NCBI GenBank assembly: GCA_021785405.1 | Contig: JAJYFF010000006.1 | Location: forward strand, 21,640 to 85,639 | Length of the DNA stretch: 64,000 bases | Direction of reading: 5' to 3' | From: Pseudomonadota bacterium | Lineage (GTDB): Bacteria > Pseudomonadota > Gammaproteobacteria > Steroidobacterales > Steroidobacteraceae | Shown: positions 35,479 through 43,858 of the stretch, one piece after another | Position numbering within the stretch: position 1 is the stretch's first letter | Layout of the letters: each line of letters begins with the position of its first letter | Program-made: the position numbers and the translations under genes | Notes under the pieces: generated by a model | Database searches by the model: none | What the model was told of the DNA's origin: nothing | Seen by the model: the letters and a program-made list of their open reading frames with translations, nothing else

Positions 35479-38205
35479 TCAGTGTGCCTCGTCCCAGTTG
35501 CAACCCCGACCGACGTCGACCTTGAGCGGGACTCGCAGCGACCCGCCGGCGTTCGCCATCCGGCTGCGCAGTTCCCGCGTGACCGTGTCGGCCGCCTCCG
35601 TGGCGACCTCGAGCACCAGTTCGTCGTGGACCTGCATGATCAAGCGTGCGTGAATGCGTTCCCGGCGGATCCAGGCGTCGACGTCGATCATCGCGCGCTT
35701 GATCACGTCGGCCGCGGTCCCTTGCATCGGCGCATTGATCGCGCTGCGTTCCGCGTATTGCCGCTGGGCCGAATTGCTCGAGCGAATCTCGGGAAGGTAG
35801 AGACGGCGACCGAACACGGTCTCCACGTATCCCCGCTCGCGGGCGAGCGCGCGCGTCTCGTCCATGTAGCGCTTCACCCCGGGGTAACGTTCGAAGTATC
35901 GATCGACGTAGGCTTGCGCCTCCCCGCGCCCGATCCCGAGCTGGCGTGCGAGGCCGAACGCCGACATGCCGTAGATCAGCCCGAAATTGATCGCCTTGGC
36001 CGATCGGCGCTGCTCGGCGCTGACCGCATCCTCGGGCAGACCGAGGACTTCGGCCGCGGTGGCGCGATGCACGTCCCGGTCCTCCGCGAACGCGAGCAGC
36101 AGGGCCGCGTCGCCCGACAGATGCGCCATGATTCTCAATTCGATCTGCGAATAGTCCGCCGCGATCAGCACGCAGCCATCCGGTGCGATGAATGCGCGGC
36201 GGATGCGGCGGCCCTCGGGCGTGCGGATCGGGATGTTCTGCAAGTTCGGGTCGGACGAGGACAGACGCCCGGTCGCGGCGACCGCTTGGTGATAGGACGT
36301 GTGAATCCGGCCGGTCGACGGCTCGATCTGCTCCGGCAGCTTGTCGGTGTAGGTCGACTTGAGCTTCGCGAGACCCCGGTACTCGAGGATCAGTCGCGGC
36401 AGTTCGTGCTCCAGCGCGAGCTCCTCGAGCACGTCCTCGGCCGTCGACGGCTGACCGGTCGGCGTCTTGCGCATCGGCGGGATCGCGAGCCGGCCGAACA
36501 GGATCTCCTGGAGCTGCTTCGGCGATTCGAGGTTGAACGGCGCGCCGGCCGCGAGGTGCGCGGCCTGCTGCACCTCGTGCATGCGCTCGGCGAGCTCGCC
36601 GCTCTGGGTCCGCAAGCGGTCGCGGTCGATCAACACGCCGGTGCGCTCCATTCGATAGAGCACCTCGACGAGCGGTTGCTCGATCGTCTCGTAGAGCGTT
36701 CGCAGCGCGGGCGTTGCCTCGATGCGCGGCCACAGCTCGTGGTGCAAGCGCAGCGTCACGTCGGCGTCTTCGGCCGCGTACTCGGCCGCGCGCGCAACGT
36801 CGACTTGATTGAACTTGAGCTGCTTCGCGCCCTTGCCGGCGACGTCCTCGAAGTGGATCGTGCGGATCCCGAGGTACTTCGCCGCGACCGAGTCCATGTC
36901 GTGGCGGCTCGCGGTACTGTTGAGCACGTACGACTCGAGCATGGTGTCGAACCGCTGGCCCGCGAGCGCGATGCCGTGGTTTGCGAGCACGTGGGTGTCG
37001 TATTTCAGATGGTGTCCGAGCTTCGGGCGCGCGGGGTCCTCGAGCCACGGTCGCAGCGCCGCGAGGACCGCGTCGCGGTCGAGCTGGGCGGGCGCTCCCG
37101 CATAATCGTGCGCGAGCGGGACGTATGCGGCCTCGCCCGGGGTCACCGCGAAGGACAGGCCGACGATCCGCGCGCGCAGGTAGTTCAGGTCGTCGGTCTC
37201 GGTGTCGAAGGACGTCAGCGGCGCCGCCGCGAGCTTCGCGAGCCACGCGTCCAGCGCGGCCTGATCGGTCACCGTCTCGTAGCGCTGCGAGTCGCTCGCC
37301 GCGAGTGCGGGCGTCGCCGCCGCGGGCGCGTCCGGCGAGTCCGGCGCGGCACCCGCGTCGTCGAGCGACTTCAGCAACAACCGGAATTCCAGGCGGGTGT
37401 ACAGCGCGCGCAGCGCTGCGAGGTCCGGCGGCGCCGCGCGCAGCTGCTGCGGGCCCGCGTCGATCGGCACGTCGGTTGCGATCGTCGCGAGACGGCGCGA
37501 CAACTCGAGTTTCTCGAGCTCCGCGCGCAGGTTCTCGCCCACCTTGCCGGGGATCTGGGCGGCCTGTTCGACGATCGCATCGAGCGAACCGTATTGCGCC
37601 AACCATCGCGCGGCCGTCTTCGGGCCGACGCCGGAGACGCCGGGAATGTTGTCGGACGCATCGCCGACCAGCGCGAGGTAGTCGACCATCTGTTCCGGGA
37701 GGACGTCGAACTTGGCCTTGACCCCGGCGGAATCGAGGCGCGTGCCGCTCATCGTGTTCACGAGTTCGATACCGGGGCCGACGAGTTGCGCCATGTCCTT
37801 GTCGCCGGTGGAAATCGACACCACCAGGCCGTCCGCGACCGCGCGCTTCGCGAGCGTACCGATCACGTCGTCGGCCTCGACCCCGGGCACCCGCAGCAGC
37901 GGCAGGCCCATCGCCGTGACGACGTCGAGGAGCGGCTGCACTTGTGCGCGCAGCGCATCGGGCATCGGCGGCCGGTGCGCCTTGTATTGCTCGAACAACT
38001 CGTCGCGGAAGGTGCGCCCGGGCGCGTCGAAGACCACCGCGATCCGGTCCGGCTGCTCGTCCTTGATCAGCTTGTTGAGCATGTTCACGACGCCGAGCAC
38101 CGCGCCGGTCGGCTCGCCGCGGGAGTTCGTGAGCGGCGGCAGCGCATGGAACGCGCGATAGAGATACGAGGATCCGTCGACGAGGACGAGCTTCGGCGCG
38201 TTCAC
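35479..38205 (-). CDS. polA: DNA polymerase I
   Basis: A 908-residue three-domain polymerase. The 5'-3' nuclease domain (LVLVDGSSYLYRAFHALPPL, VVFDAPGRTFRDELF, GVEADDVIGTLA, SGVGPKTAARWL) is followed by the 3'-5' exonuclease with an intact DTETD motif and the family A polymerase (SSDPNLQNIPIRTPEGRRIRRAF, DYSQIELR, KAINFGLIYG, QVHDELVLE). So all three activities are likely. The start is GTG 38205. lptM lies 26 bases upstream. Confidence 0.97.
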   Translation of the reverse strand: MNAPKLVLVDGSSYLYRAFHALPPLTNSRGEPTGAVLGVVNMLNKLIKDEQPDRIAVVFDAPGRTFRDELFEQYKAHRPPMPDALRAQVQPLLDVVTAMGLPLLRVPGVEADDVIGTLAKRAVADGLVVSISTGDKDMAQLVGPGIELVNTMSGTRLDSAGVKAKFDVLPEQMVDYLALVGDASDNIPGVSGVGPKTAARWLAQYGSLDAIVEQAAQIPGKVGENLRAELEKLELSRRLATIATDVPIDAGPQQLRAAPPDLAALRALYTRLEFRLLLKSLDDAGAAPDSPDAPAAATPALAASDSQRYETVTDQAALDAWLAKLAAAPLTSFDTETDDLNYLRARIVGLSFAVTPGEAAYVPLAHDYAGAPAQLDRDAVLAALRPWLEDPARPKLGHHLKYDTHVLANHGIALAGQRFDTMLESYVLNSTASRHDMDSVAAKYLGIRTIHFEDVAGKGAKQLKFNQVDVARAAEYAAEDADVTLRLHHELWPRIEATPALRTLYETIEQPLVEVLYRMERTGVLIDRDRLRTQSGELAERMHEVQQAAHLAAGAPFNLESPKQLQEILFGRLAIPPMRKTPTGQPSTAEDVLEELALEHELPRLILEYRGLAKLKSTYTDKLPEQIEPSTGRIHTSYHQAVAATGRLSSSDPNLQNIPIRTPEGRRIRRAFIAPDGCVLIAADYSQIELRIMAHLSGDAALLLAFAEDRDVHRATAAEVLGLPEDAVSAEQRRSAKAINFGLIYGMSAFGLARQLGIGRGEAQAYVDRYFERYPGVKRYMDETRALARERGYVETVFGRRLYLPEIRSSNSAQRQYAERSAINAPMQGTAADVIKRAMIDVDAWIRRERIHARLIMQVHDELVLEVATEAADTVTRELRSRMANAGGSLRVPLKVDVGRGCNWDEAH

Positions 38206-38231
38206 GGTGGGACCTGCGTCGCGCGGCGGCT

Positions 38232-38396
38232 TCAAGGTCCGCGCGCAGCGCTCGCCGCGGACGCCGTCGACGCCGCGGACGCCGGCCGGGGGGCCACGAC
38301 CGCGGGGCGCGCGCCGCGGCTGGGGAGCACGAGCGGCCCGCGCTGGCCGCAAGCGGTCAAGCAGGCGGCGACCAGCGCCACGCAGAGGAGCTTCAT
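38232..38396 (-). CDS. lptM: LptM (YifL) small lipoprotein
   Basis: A 54-residue lipoprotein: MKLLCVALVAACLTAC as signal with a lipobox, then GQRGPLVLP right after the lipidated Cys, the LptM hallmark. LptM helps assemble the LptDE lipopolysaccharide translocon. The C-terminal tail is Ala/Pro/Ser-rich. It usually precedes lysA-dapF; here it sits before polA. Confidence 0.82.
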   Translation of the reverse strand: MKLLCVALVAACLTACGQRGPLVLPSRGARPAVVAPRPASAASTASAASAARGP

Positions 38397-38402
38397 CGCT
38401 TC

Positions 38403-38408
38403 AGTATA
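38403..38408 (-). promoter_or_regulatory. -10 element just before lptM
   Basis: TATACT on the minus strand ends only 6 bases before the lptM ATG. If used, the transcript would start at or within a base or two of the ATG, giving a leaderless message. No good -35 is visible, so this is tentative. Confidence 0.35.
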
Positions 38409-38455
38409 GCCCGCGTCGCGGTGGGGACGGGTGCGCAGGTCGCGCGCCCGAGCGG

Positions 38456-39646
38456 CTAGCGGTCTTCGCGCAGTTCGGCCGCGATCCGACGGTACGCTTC
38501 GCGAAACGGGATCCCCTCGGCGACGACCAGCGCGTTGGCCCGGGCCGCGGCGTCGATCGTCGGGTCCAGTCGGATCCGCTCGGGGTGAAATCGAACGCCG
38601 GCGAGCGCGCTCGGCAGGATCGCGAGCGTCTGCGCGCAGGAGTCGATCGCGCGGAACAGCGGCGGCTTGATCAGCTGCAGGTCGCGGTGATACCCGGAAC
38701 TCAGCTTCTCGGTGATCCGCAGCACCTCGTCGAGCGCCGCGTGCGCGACCGCACCGCGTCCCCGGATGAGCTCGAACACGTCGGGATTGCGCTTCTGCGG
38801 CATGATCGAGGAGCCGGTCGTGAATTCCTCCGGCAGGCTCACGAATCCGAACTCCTGCGTATAGAAGAGCAGCAGGTCCGCCGCGAGCCGACCGAGGTCC
38901 TGCGTCAACAAGGTGATCTCGAAGAGCAAGTGCGCCTCGGCCTTGCCCCGCGAGAGCTGCACCGCGGTCACCGGCGTGTGGACTTCGGCGAATCCGAGTC
39001 GACGGCGCGTCGCCTCCCGATCGATCGGCAGGTTCGGCGTGCCGTAGCCCGCCGCCGAGCCCAGCGGGTTCTTGCCCGCCCGGCGTGCGGTCTCGCGCAG
39101 TCCTTGCGCATCGTCGCGGATCTCGGCCGCGAAGCCTTCCGCCCACAGGCCGACCGTGCTCGGCATCGCCTGCTGCATGTGGGTGTAACCGGGCAGCCGC
39201 ACCGAGCCCTGCCGTGCGGCGAGCTGCGACAACGCGTCCGCGACCGCGAGGGCGCCGTCGCGCAATCCGTCCGCCGCCTCGCGCAGGTAGAGCCGCAAGG
39301 CCGCGAGCACCTGGTCGTTGCGCGACCGGCCCGCGTGAATCCGCCCGCCGGCCGCGCCGATCCGTGCGGTCAGACGGCCCTCGATCGCGGTCTGGCAATC
39401 CTCTTCCTCGAGCGCGACGCGCCATTCGCCGCGGGCGTGCTCGGCGCCGATCTCGAGCAGCGCCTCGCGGATCGTCGCCAGGTCCGGCGCACCGAGCAGC
39501 CCTTGCGCGGCGAGCATCTCGGCGTGCGCGATCGACGCCTCGACGTCGTAGCGCACCAGGCGATCGTCGAGCGCGTGATCGTCGCCCGCGGTGTACGCGA
39601 GCACCTGCGCGTCGAGCGGCTTTCCCTTGTCCCAGAGCCGGCTCAT
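38456..39646 (-). CDS. argH: Argininosuccinate lyase, short form
   Basis: ArgH splits argininosuccinate to arginine and fumarate. The 396-residue protein has the family signature GSSIMPQKRNPDVFE, the HAGRSRNDQV and PGYTHMQQAMPST motifs and SPLG-like NPLGSAAGYGTP. It ends at PFREAYRRIAAELREDR, about 60 residues earlier than E. coli ArgH, so the last C-terminal helices are missing. The catalytic residues lie in the retained part. It overlaps argB by ATGA and ends the arginine operon. Confidence 0.93.
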   Translation of the reverse strand: MSRLWDKGKPLDAQVLAYTAGDDHALDDRLVRYDVEASIAHAEMLAAQGLLGAPDLATIREALLEIGAEHARGEWRVALEEEDCQTAIEGRLTARIGAAGGRIHAGRSRNDQVLAALRLYLREAADGLRDGALAVADALSQLAARQGSVRLPGYTHMQQAMPSTVGLWAEGFAAEIRDDAQGLRETARRAGKNPLGSAAGYGTPNLPIDREATRRRLGFAEVHTPVTAVQLSRGKAEAHLLFEITLLTQDLGRLAADLLLFYTQEFGFVSLPEEFTTGSSIMPQKRNPDVFELIRGRGAVAHAALDEVLRITEKLSSGYHRDLQLIKPPLFRAIDSCAQTLAILPSALAGVRFHPERIRLDPTIDAAARANALVVAEGIPFREAYRRIAAELREDR

Positions 39647-40590
39647 GGGTGGCGGGTCGCGCTCTGCTGCTCAGCGGGGGTCAGCGCGTTCAGGTCGGCC
39701 ACGACGAGCGTGCCGGTCCCTTCGTTCGTGAACACTTCCGCGAGCAGGCTGTCGGGCGACTTGTACGAGATCACGTGCACCCGGCGCACGCCGCCGCGGA
39801 TCGCGTTCTCGATGGCGCTCACCTTCGGCAGCATCCCGTCGGCGAGGCTGCCCTGGTCGTTAAGGCGCTGCAAGCCCTTGAGGTCCGTGTACGACACCAG
39901 CGACCGCGGATCGTCCCGGCGCTCGAGGATCCCGGGCGCGCCGGTGCACAGCACGAGCTTCTCGGCGGCCAGACTCGCGCCGATCGCCGCGGCGACGGTA
40001 TCGGCATTGACGTTGAGGAGCGTGCCGTGACCGTCCGCGGACAGCGGACTCACGACCGGCATCAGGCCGTCGTCGAGGATCTTCACCAGCGCGGCGGTGT
40101 CGACCACGTCGATGTCGCCGACGAAGCCGTAGTCGACCATGCCGCCGCCGGCGTCCGGCGAGCGTACCGGCGGGCGCTTGTGCGCGCAGATCAGCCCCGC
40201 GTCGACGCCGCTCACGCCGATCGCCTCGATCGCGAGCTCGCGACAGACCGCGAGTATCCGGGTGTTGATCAGTCCGTTCAGCACCATCGCGGTCGCGTCG
40301 ATCGATTTCTCGTCGGTCACGCGCCGGCCGCCGACCATGCGCGTCTCGATCCCGAGCGCCGCCTGGATGCTGTCGAGTTGTGGTCCACCGCCGTGCACGA
40401 GCACGGTGCGGATGCCCACTTGATGGAGGATCGCCACCTGCTCGATCAGCGCGCGGGTCGACTCCCGGTCGCCGAAGACGGCGCCGCCCGCCTTGATGAC
40501 GAATACCTTGCCTTTGTACATGCGGATGTACGGCGCCGCGCTCTTCAACGCGCGGACGGCGATGGACGGATCCGGTCGACTGCTGATCAT
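39643..40590 (-). CDS. argB: N-acylglutamate kinase
   Basis: This amino-acid kinase phosphorylates N-acetylglutamate (or N-succinylglutamate, see argF'). The 315-residue protein shows VFVIKAGGAVFGD, LVHGGGPQLD, LNVNADTVAAAI and LADGMLPKV. It stops just after EVFTNEGTGTLV, where Xanthomonas ArgB proteins continue into a GNAT acetyltransferase domain. That domain is absent, so this is only a kinase. It starts 35 bases after argF'. Confidence 0.92.
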   Translation of the reverse strand: MISSRPDPSIAVRALKSAAPYIRMYKGKVFVIKAGGAVFGDRESTRALIEQVAILHQVGIRTVLVHGGGPQLDSIQAALGIETRMVGGRRVTDEKSIDATAMVLNGLINTRILAVCRELAIEAIGVSGVDAGLICAHKRPPVRSPDAGGGMVDYGFVGDIDVVDTAALVKILDDGLMPVVSPLSADGHGTLLNVNADTVAAAIGASLAAEKLVLCTGAPGILERRDDPRSLVSYTDLKGLQRLNDQGSLADGMLPKVSAIENAIRGGVRRVHVISYKSPDSLLAEVFTNEGTGTLVVADLNALTPAEQQSATRHP

Positions 40591-40625
40591 GATGGCTCGG
40601 GACTCCAAGGAAATGCGGCGATCGC

Positions 40626-41621
40626 TCAGGCGAGCAGGCGGTGCAGGACGGCCATCTGCACCACCAGACGGTTGAAAGCTTCGCGCTTGACGACCGCGCG
40701 CGGTCCGTCGAGCACTTCGTCGGCGACGGCGACGTTGCGACGCACCGGCAAGCAGTGCATCAGCTTCGCGGTCGGGGCCGTCCCTTCGAACCAACGCTCG
40801 CGCACGCACCAGTGGCCGAGCTGCGCACGCAAGCGGGTGTCGGCTTCGACGTCGCCGTAATAGGTCGTCGTGCCCCACTCCTTCGCGTAGAGCACGTGGG
40901 CGCCGGCGAGCGCGGCGGCTCGATCGTCCGTCTCCGCGACGCTGCCGCCGGACGCCGCGGCGGCGCGGCGCGCCTTGTCCATGATCGCCGGCGGCAGCTC
41001 GAAGCCCGGCGGGCGCAGCACCACGACCTCCATCCCGCGCATCGCCGCCATGTGCAGCGTCGCCGCGGGGACCGCGAGCGGCAGCGGACGCGGATGGTAA
41101 ACCCAGCTGAGCACGAACTTCCCGTGCTGCGGCGCGCCGATCTCGTCGAGCGTCCGCCAATCGGCGAGCGCCTGGCAGGGATGATTGACCGCGGACTCGA
41201 GATTCACGAGCGGCTTGTCGCACAGTCCGTCGATCGTGCGGAACAACGACTCGCCGAGGTCGTGTTCGAGGTTGCGACCTTCGGCGAACGCCCGTACGCC
41301 GAGCGCGTCGCAGTAGGAGGCGAGCACGGGGATCGCCTCTCGAATGTGCTCGGCCGCACCACCACTCATCACCGCATTCATCCGGGTCTCGAGCTGCCAG
41401 GTTCCCTGGCCCGGCGTGATCACGAACGAGCTGCCGCCGAGACGGGACATGCCGGCTTGGAACGATGCGAGCGTCCGCAAGCTCGGGTTGAAGAACAGCA
41501 GGCCGAGGTTCTTGCCGGCGAGCGCATGCGGCTGCGGAGAATCCTGCAAGGACTGCGCGAGCGCGAGCAGATCGAGGACCTCCTCGCGGGTGAAGTCCGC
41601 GAGATCGAGGAAGCGTTTCAT
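40626..41621 (-). CDS. argF': N-acylornithine carbamoyltransferase (N-succinyl-type features)
   Basis: This 331-residue transcarbamylase forms N-acylcitrulline rather than citrulline. The motif FFNPSLRT binds carbamoyl phosphate, HPCQALAD and HCLPVRRN are conserved, and WVYHPRPLPLAVP replaces the HCxGDG-type ornithine loop. The key specificity residue is Glu92 in the Xanthomonas N-acetylornithine enzyme and Pro90 in the Bacteroides N-succinylornithine enzyme. Here it is Ala90 (GGAAEH). EAIPVLASYCD and RPLPxAVP also match the Bacteroides enzyme more closely. Substrate specificity is inferred. It overlaps argD by ATGA. Confidence 0.88.
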   Translation of the reverse strand: MKRFLDLADFTREEVLDLLALAQSLQDSPQPHALAGKNLGLLFFNPSLRTLASFQAGMSRLGGSSFVITPGQGTWQLETRMNAVMSGGAAEHIREAIPVLASYCDALGVRAFAEGRNLEHDLGESLFRTIDGLCDKPLVNLESAVNHPCQALADWRTLDEIGAPQHGKFVLSWVYHPRPLPLAVPAATLHMAAMRGMEVVVLRPPGFELPPAIMDKARRAAAASGGSVAETDDRAAALAGAHVLYAKEWGTTTYYGDVEADTRLRAQLGHWCVRERWFEGTAPTAKLMHCLPVRRNVAVADEVLDGPRAVVKREAFNRLVVQMAVLHRLLA

Positions 41622-42787
41622 GGGCTGATCTGCGCGAGCGCCTCGCACAGCCGATCGACGTGTCCTTCGGTCAGGATGTACGCGGGCAGCAGCCGCAGCA
41701 CGTGCGGATCGCCGCTCGTGCCGGTCAGGATCTGCTTGTCGATCAACGCGGCCTGTACCTCCTTCGCCGGCCGGCTGGTCCGCAAGCCGAGCAGCAGGCC
41801 GAGGCCCTGGACGCCGGTGACCGGGCCGACCTGGCAATGCGCGCGCAGGTACGCCGATACCGTGCGCACGTTCGCGAGCAGCGACTCCGATTCGATCGCG
41901 TCGATCACCGCCTCGGCGACCGCACAGGCCATCGGGCCGCCGCCGAACGTCGTTCCCATGTCGTCGATTTGGACCTGCCGAGCGACTCGCCGGGACATCA
42001 GCAGCGCCGCGACCGGAAAGCCGTTGCCGAGCGCCTTGGCCGAGGTCAGCATGTCCGGCACGACGTCGTAGTGATTCGCGGCGAACGGACTCCCGGTACG
42101 GCCCATTCCGCATTGCACTTCGTCGAAGATCAGCATCGCGCCGGTCTCGTCGCAGCGCCGGCGCAAGGCCTCGAGCATCGGCTTGCCGAGGTCGTAGGCG
42201 CCGCCGACGCCTTGCACCGGCTCGACGATCACCGCCGCGGTGTCCCGGTCGACGATCGCGTCGACCGCGGCCGGGTCCGCGCGGGGCGCGAACGCGACGT
42301 CGAACGGACGCCGCGGGAACGCGTACCACTTTTCGATCGCGCCCCAGGTCACGGCGCCGGCGGCCGCGGTGCGGCCGTGCCATCCCTGCTCGAGCGCGAC
42401 CGCCTTCGTGCGGCCGGTGATCTTGAACGCCATCCGCAGCGCATTCTCGTTCGCTTCCGCGCCGCTATTGACCCAGAACACCGTATCGAGTCCGAGACCG
42501 GCGAACTTCACGAGCTTCGCGGCCGCCCGTTCACGTATCGCGATCGGCAGCGCGTTCGTCTGGAACGCGAGCTGCCGTGCCTGGCGTTCGAGCGCGGCGT
42601 GCCAGCGCGGATGACCGTAGCCCAAGCCCGCGACCGCATGGCCCCCGTAGAAGTCGAGGAATTTGCGTCCATCGCGCGCATGGATCCACACGCCGTCGCC
42701 ACGCACGACGTCGATCGGGTACTGCGCGAACACGCGGGCGAGATGGCTCGCGGGGGTATCGTTCGACGTATTCGCGACGGTCGCCAT
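41618..42787 (-). CDS. argD: N-acylornithine aminotransferase
   Basis: A 389-residue class III aminotransferase. FLDFYGGHAVAGLGYGHP opens the domain, NSGAEANENALRMA binds the cofactor phosphate, IFDEVQCGMGRTG binds the pyridine ring, and the PLP Lys is in TSAKALGNGFPVAA. It makes the N-acylornithine used by argF'. It lies 9 bases after argC. Confidence 0.94.
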   Translation of the reverse strand: MATVANTSNDTPASHLARVFAQYPIDVVRGDGVWIHARDGRKFLDFYGGHAVAGLGYGHPRWHAALERQARQLAFQTNALPIAIRERAAAKLVKFAGLGLDTVFWVNSGAEANENALRMAFKITGRTKAVALEQGWHGRTAAAGAVTWGAIEKWYAFPRRPFDVAFAPRADPAAVDAIVDRDTAAVIVEPVQGVGGAYDLGKPMLEALRRRCDETGAMLIFDEVQCGMGRTGSPFAANHYDVVPDMLTSAKALGNGFPVAALLMSRRVARQVQIDDMGTTFGGGPMACAVAEAVIDAIESESLLANVRTVSAYLRAHCQVGPVTGVQGLGLLLGLRTSRPAKEVQAALIDKQILTGTSGDPHVLRLLPAYILTEGHVDRLCEALAQISP

Positions 42788-42796
42788 CGGTCAGCC

Positions 42797-43858
42797 TCAA
42801 GTCCAGCCGGGTGCGGGGGCCGTGAGTCCGGCGGCCTCCTCGAACCCGAACAAGCGGTTCATCCATTGCATCGCGCCGCCGGCCGCGCCCTTCGTCAGAT
42901 TGTCGAGCACCGACATGACCGCGACCGTCGCGCCGTCCGCGGCGACGCCGAGATGCGCGTAGTTGCTGGCGACGATGTCCTTGATGCGCGGCGGGCCGTT
43001 CACGACCTGGATGAACGGCTGCCCGGCGTAGTACGCCGCGATCGCCTCGCGCAGGCTCGCCCCGCTGCCCGGCCGGCGCAGCCGCGCCTGGACCGTCACG
43101 TGGATCCCGCGCGCGAACGGCCCCGAGTGCGGGACGAAGTGCAGTTCCGCCGCGACGCCGGTCGCGGCCGCGGCGCACTCGAGGATCTCCGGCACGTGCC
43201 GGTGGGTGAGCGGGTTGTACGCGTACAGATCGCCATGACGGCGCGGGTGGTGCGTCCCGTCGACCGGCTTGCGCCCGGAGCCGGTGCTGCCGGTGACGCC
43301 GCTCGCGAACAGGACCGGATCCACCAGGTCGGCCGCGAGCAGCGGCACGATCGCGAGCAACACCGCGGACGCGAAACAGCCGGGATGCGCGACGTGCGGC
43401 GTCGGGGCGACGCCGAGATGTTCGGGCAGCGCGCAGGTGAACTCGGCGAGGCGCGCGGGCGCGCCATGGGCGTGACCGTAGACGGCGCCGTACGCGGCGG
43501 CGCTGCGATACCGGAAGTCCGCCGAGATGTCGACGCAGTGGATCCGCGTACCCGTCGCCTCCGCCGCCGTCAGCAATCGGTCGATCGCCGCCGCCGCGGC
43601 GCCGTGCGGAGCCGCCGAGAACAGGGCGGCCGCGTCCGCGGCGCGGATCGCCGCGTCGATCTCGTCGAGGCTCGAAAAACGCCGATCGCCGAACACGCCG
43701 AGGAGGTGGGGGAACGCCTCGCCGATCGGCGCGCCCGCGTGGCTCTCCGACAGGATGCCGCCGAGTTCGAACCGCGGGTGCCCGGCGATCAGCCGCAGCA
43801 GTTCGCCGGCGACGTAGCCGGTGCCGCCGAGCACGTATGCCGGGGTTCGTTCGCTCAT
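42797..43858 (-). CDS. argC: N-acyl-gamma-glutamyl-phosphate reductase
   Basis: A 353-residue NADP-dependent reductase. The Rossmann motif VLGGTGYVAGELLRLI is at the N-terminus and the catalytic Cys in VAHPGCFASAV. SGVTGSTGSGRKP and PHSGPFARGIHVTV are typical. It overlaps the P-loop gene upstream by ATGA. Confidence 0.95.
   Translation of the reverse strand: MSERTPAYVLGGTGYVAGELLRLIAGHPRFELGGILSESHAGAPIGEAFPHLLGVFGDRRFSSLDEIDAAIRAADAAALFSAAPHGAAAAAIDRLLTAAEATGTRIHCVDISADFRYRSAAAYGAVYGHAHGAPARLAEFTCALPEHLGVAPTPHVAHPGCFASAVLLAIVPLLAADLVDPVLFASGVTGSTGSGRKPVDGTHHPRRHGDLYAYNPLTHRHVPEILECAAAATGVAAELHFVPHSGPFARGIHVTVQARLRRPGSGASLREAIAAYYAGQPFIQVVNGPPRIKDIVASNYAHLGVAADGATVAVMSVLDNLTKGAAGGAMQWMNRLFGFEEAAGLTAPAPGWT

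Noticed and set aside
35482..38409. Long open frame opposite polA
   Set aside because: Same cause: low-complexity Arg-rich translation lying across a complete and conserved polA.
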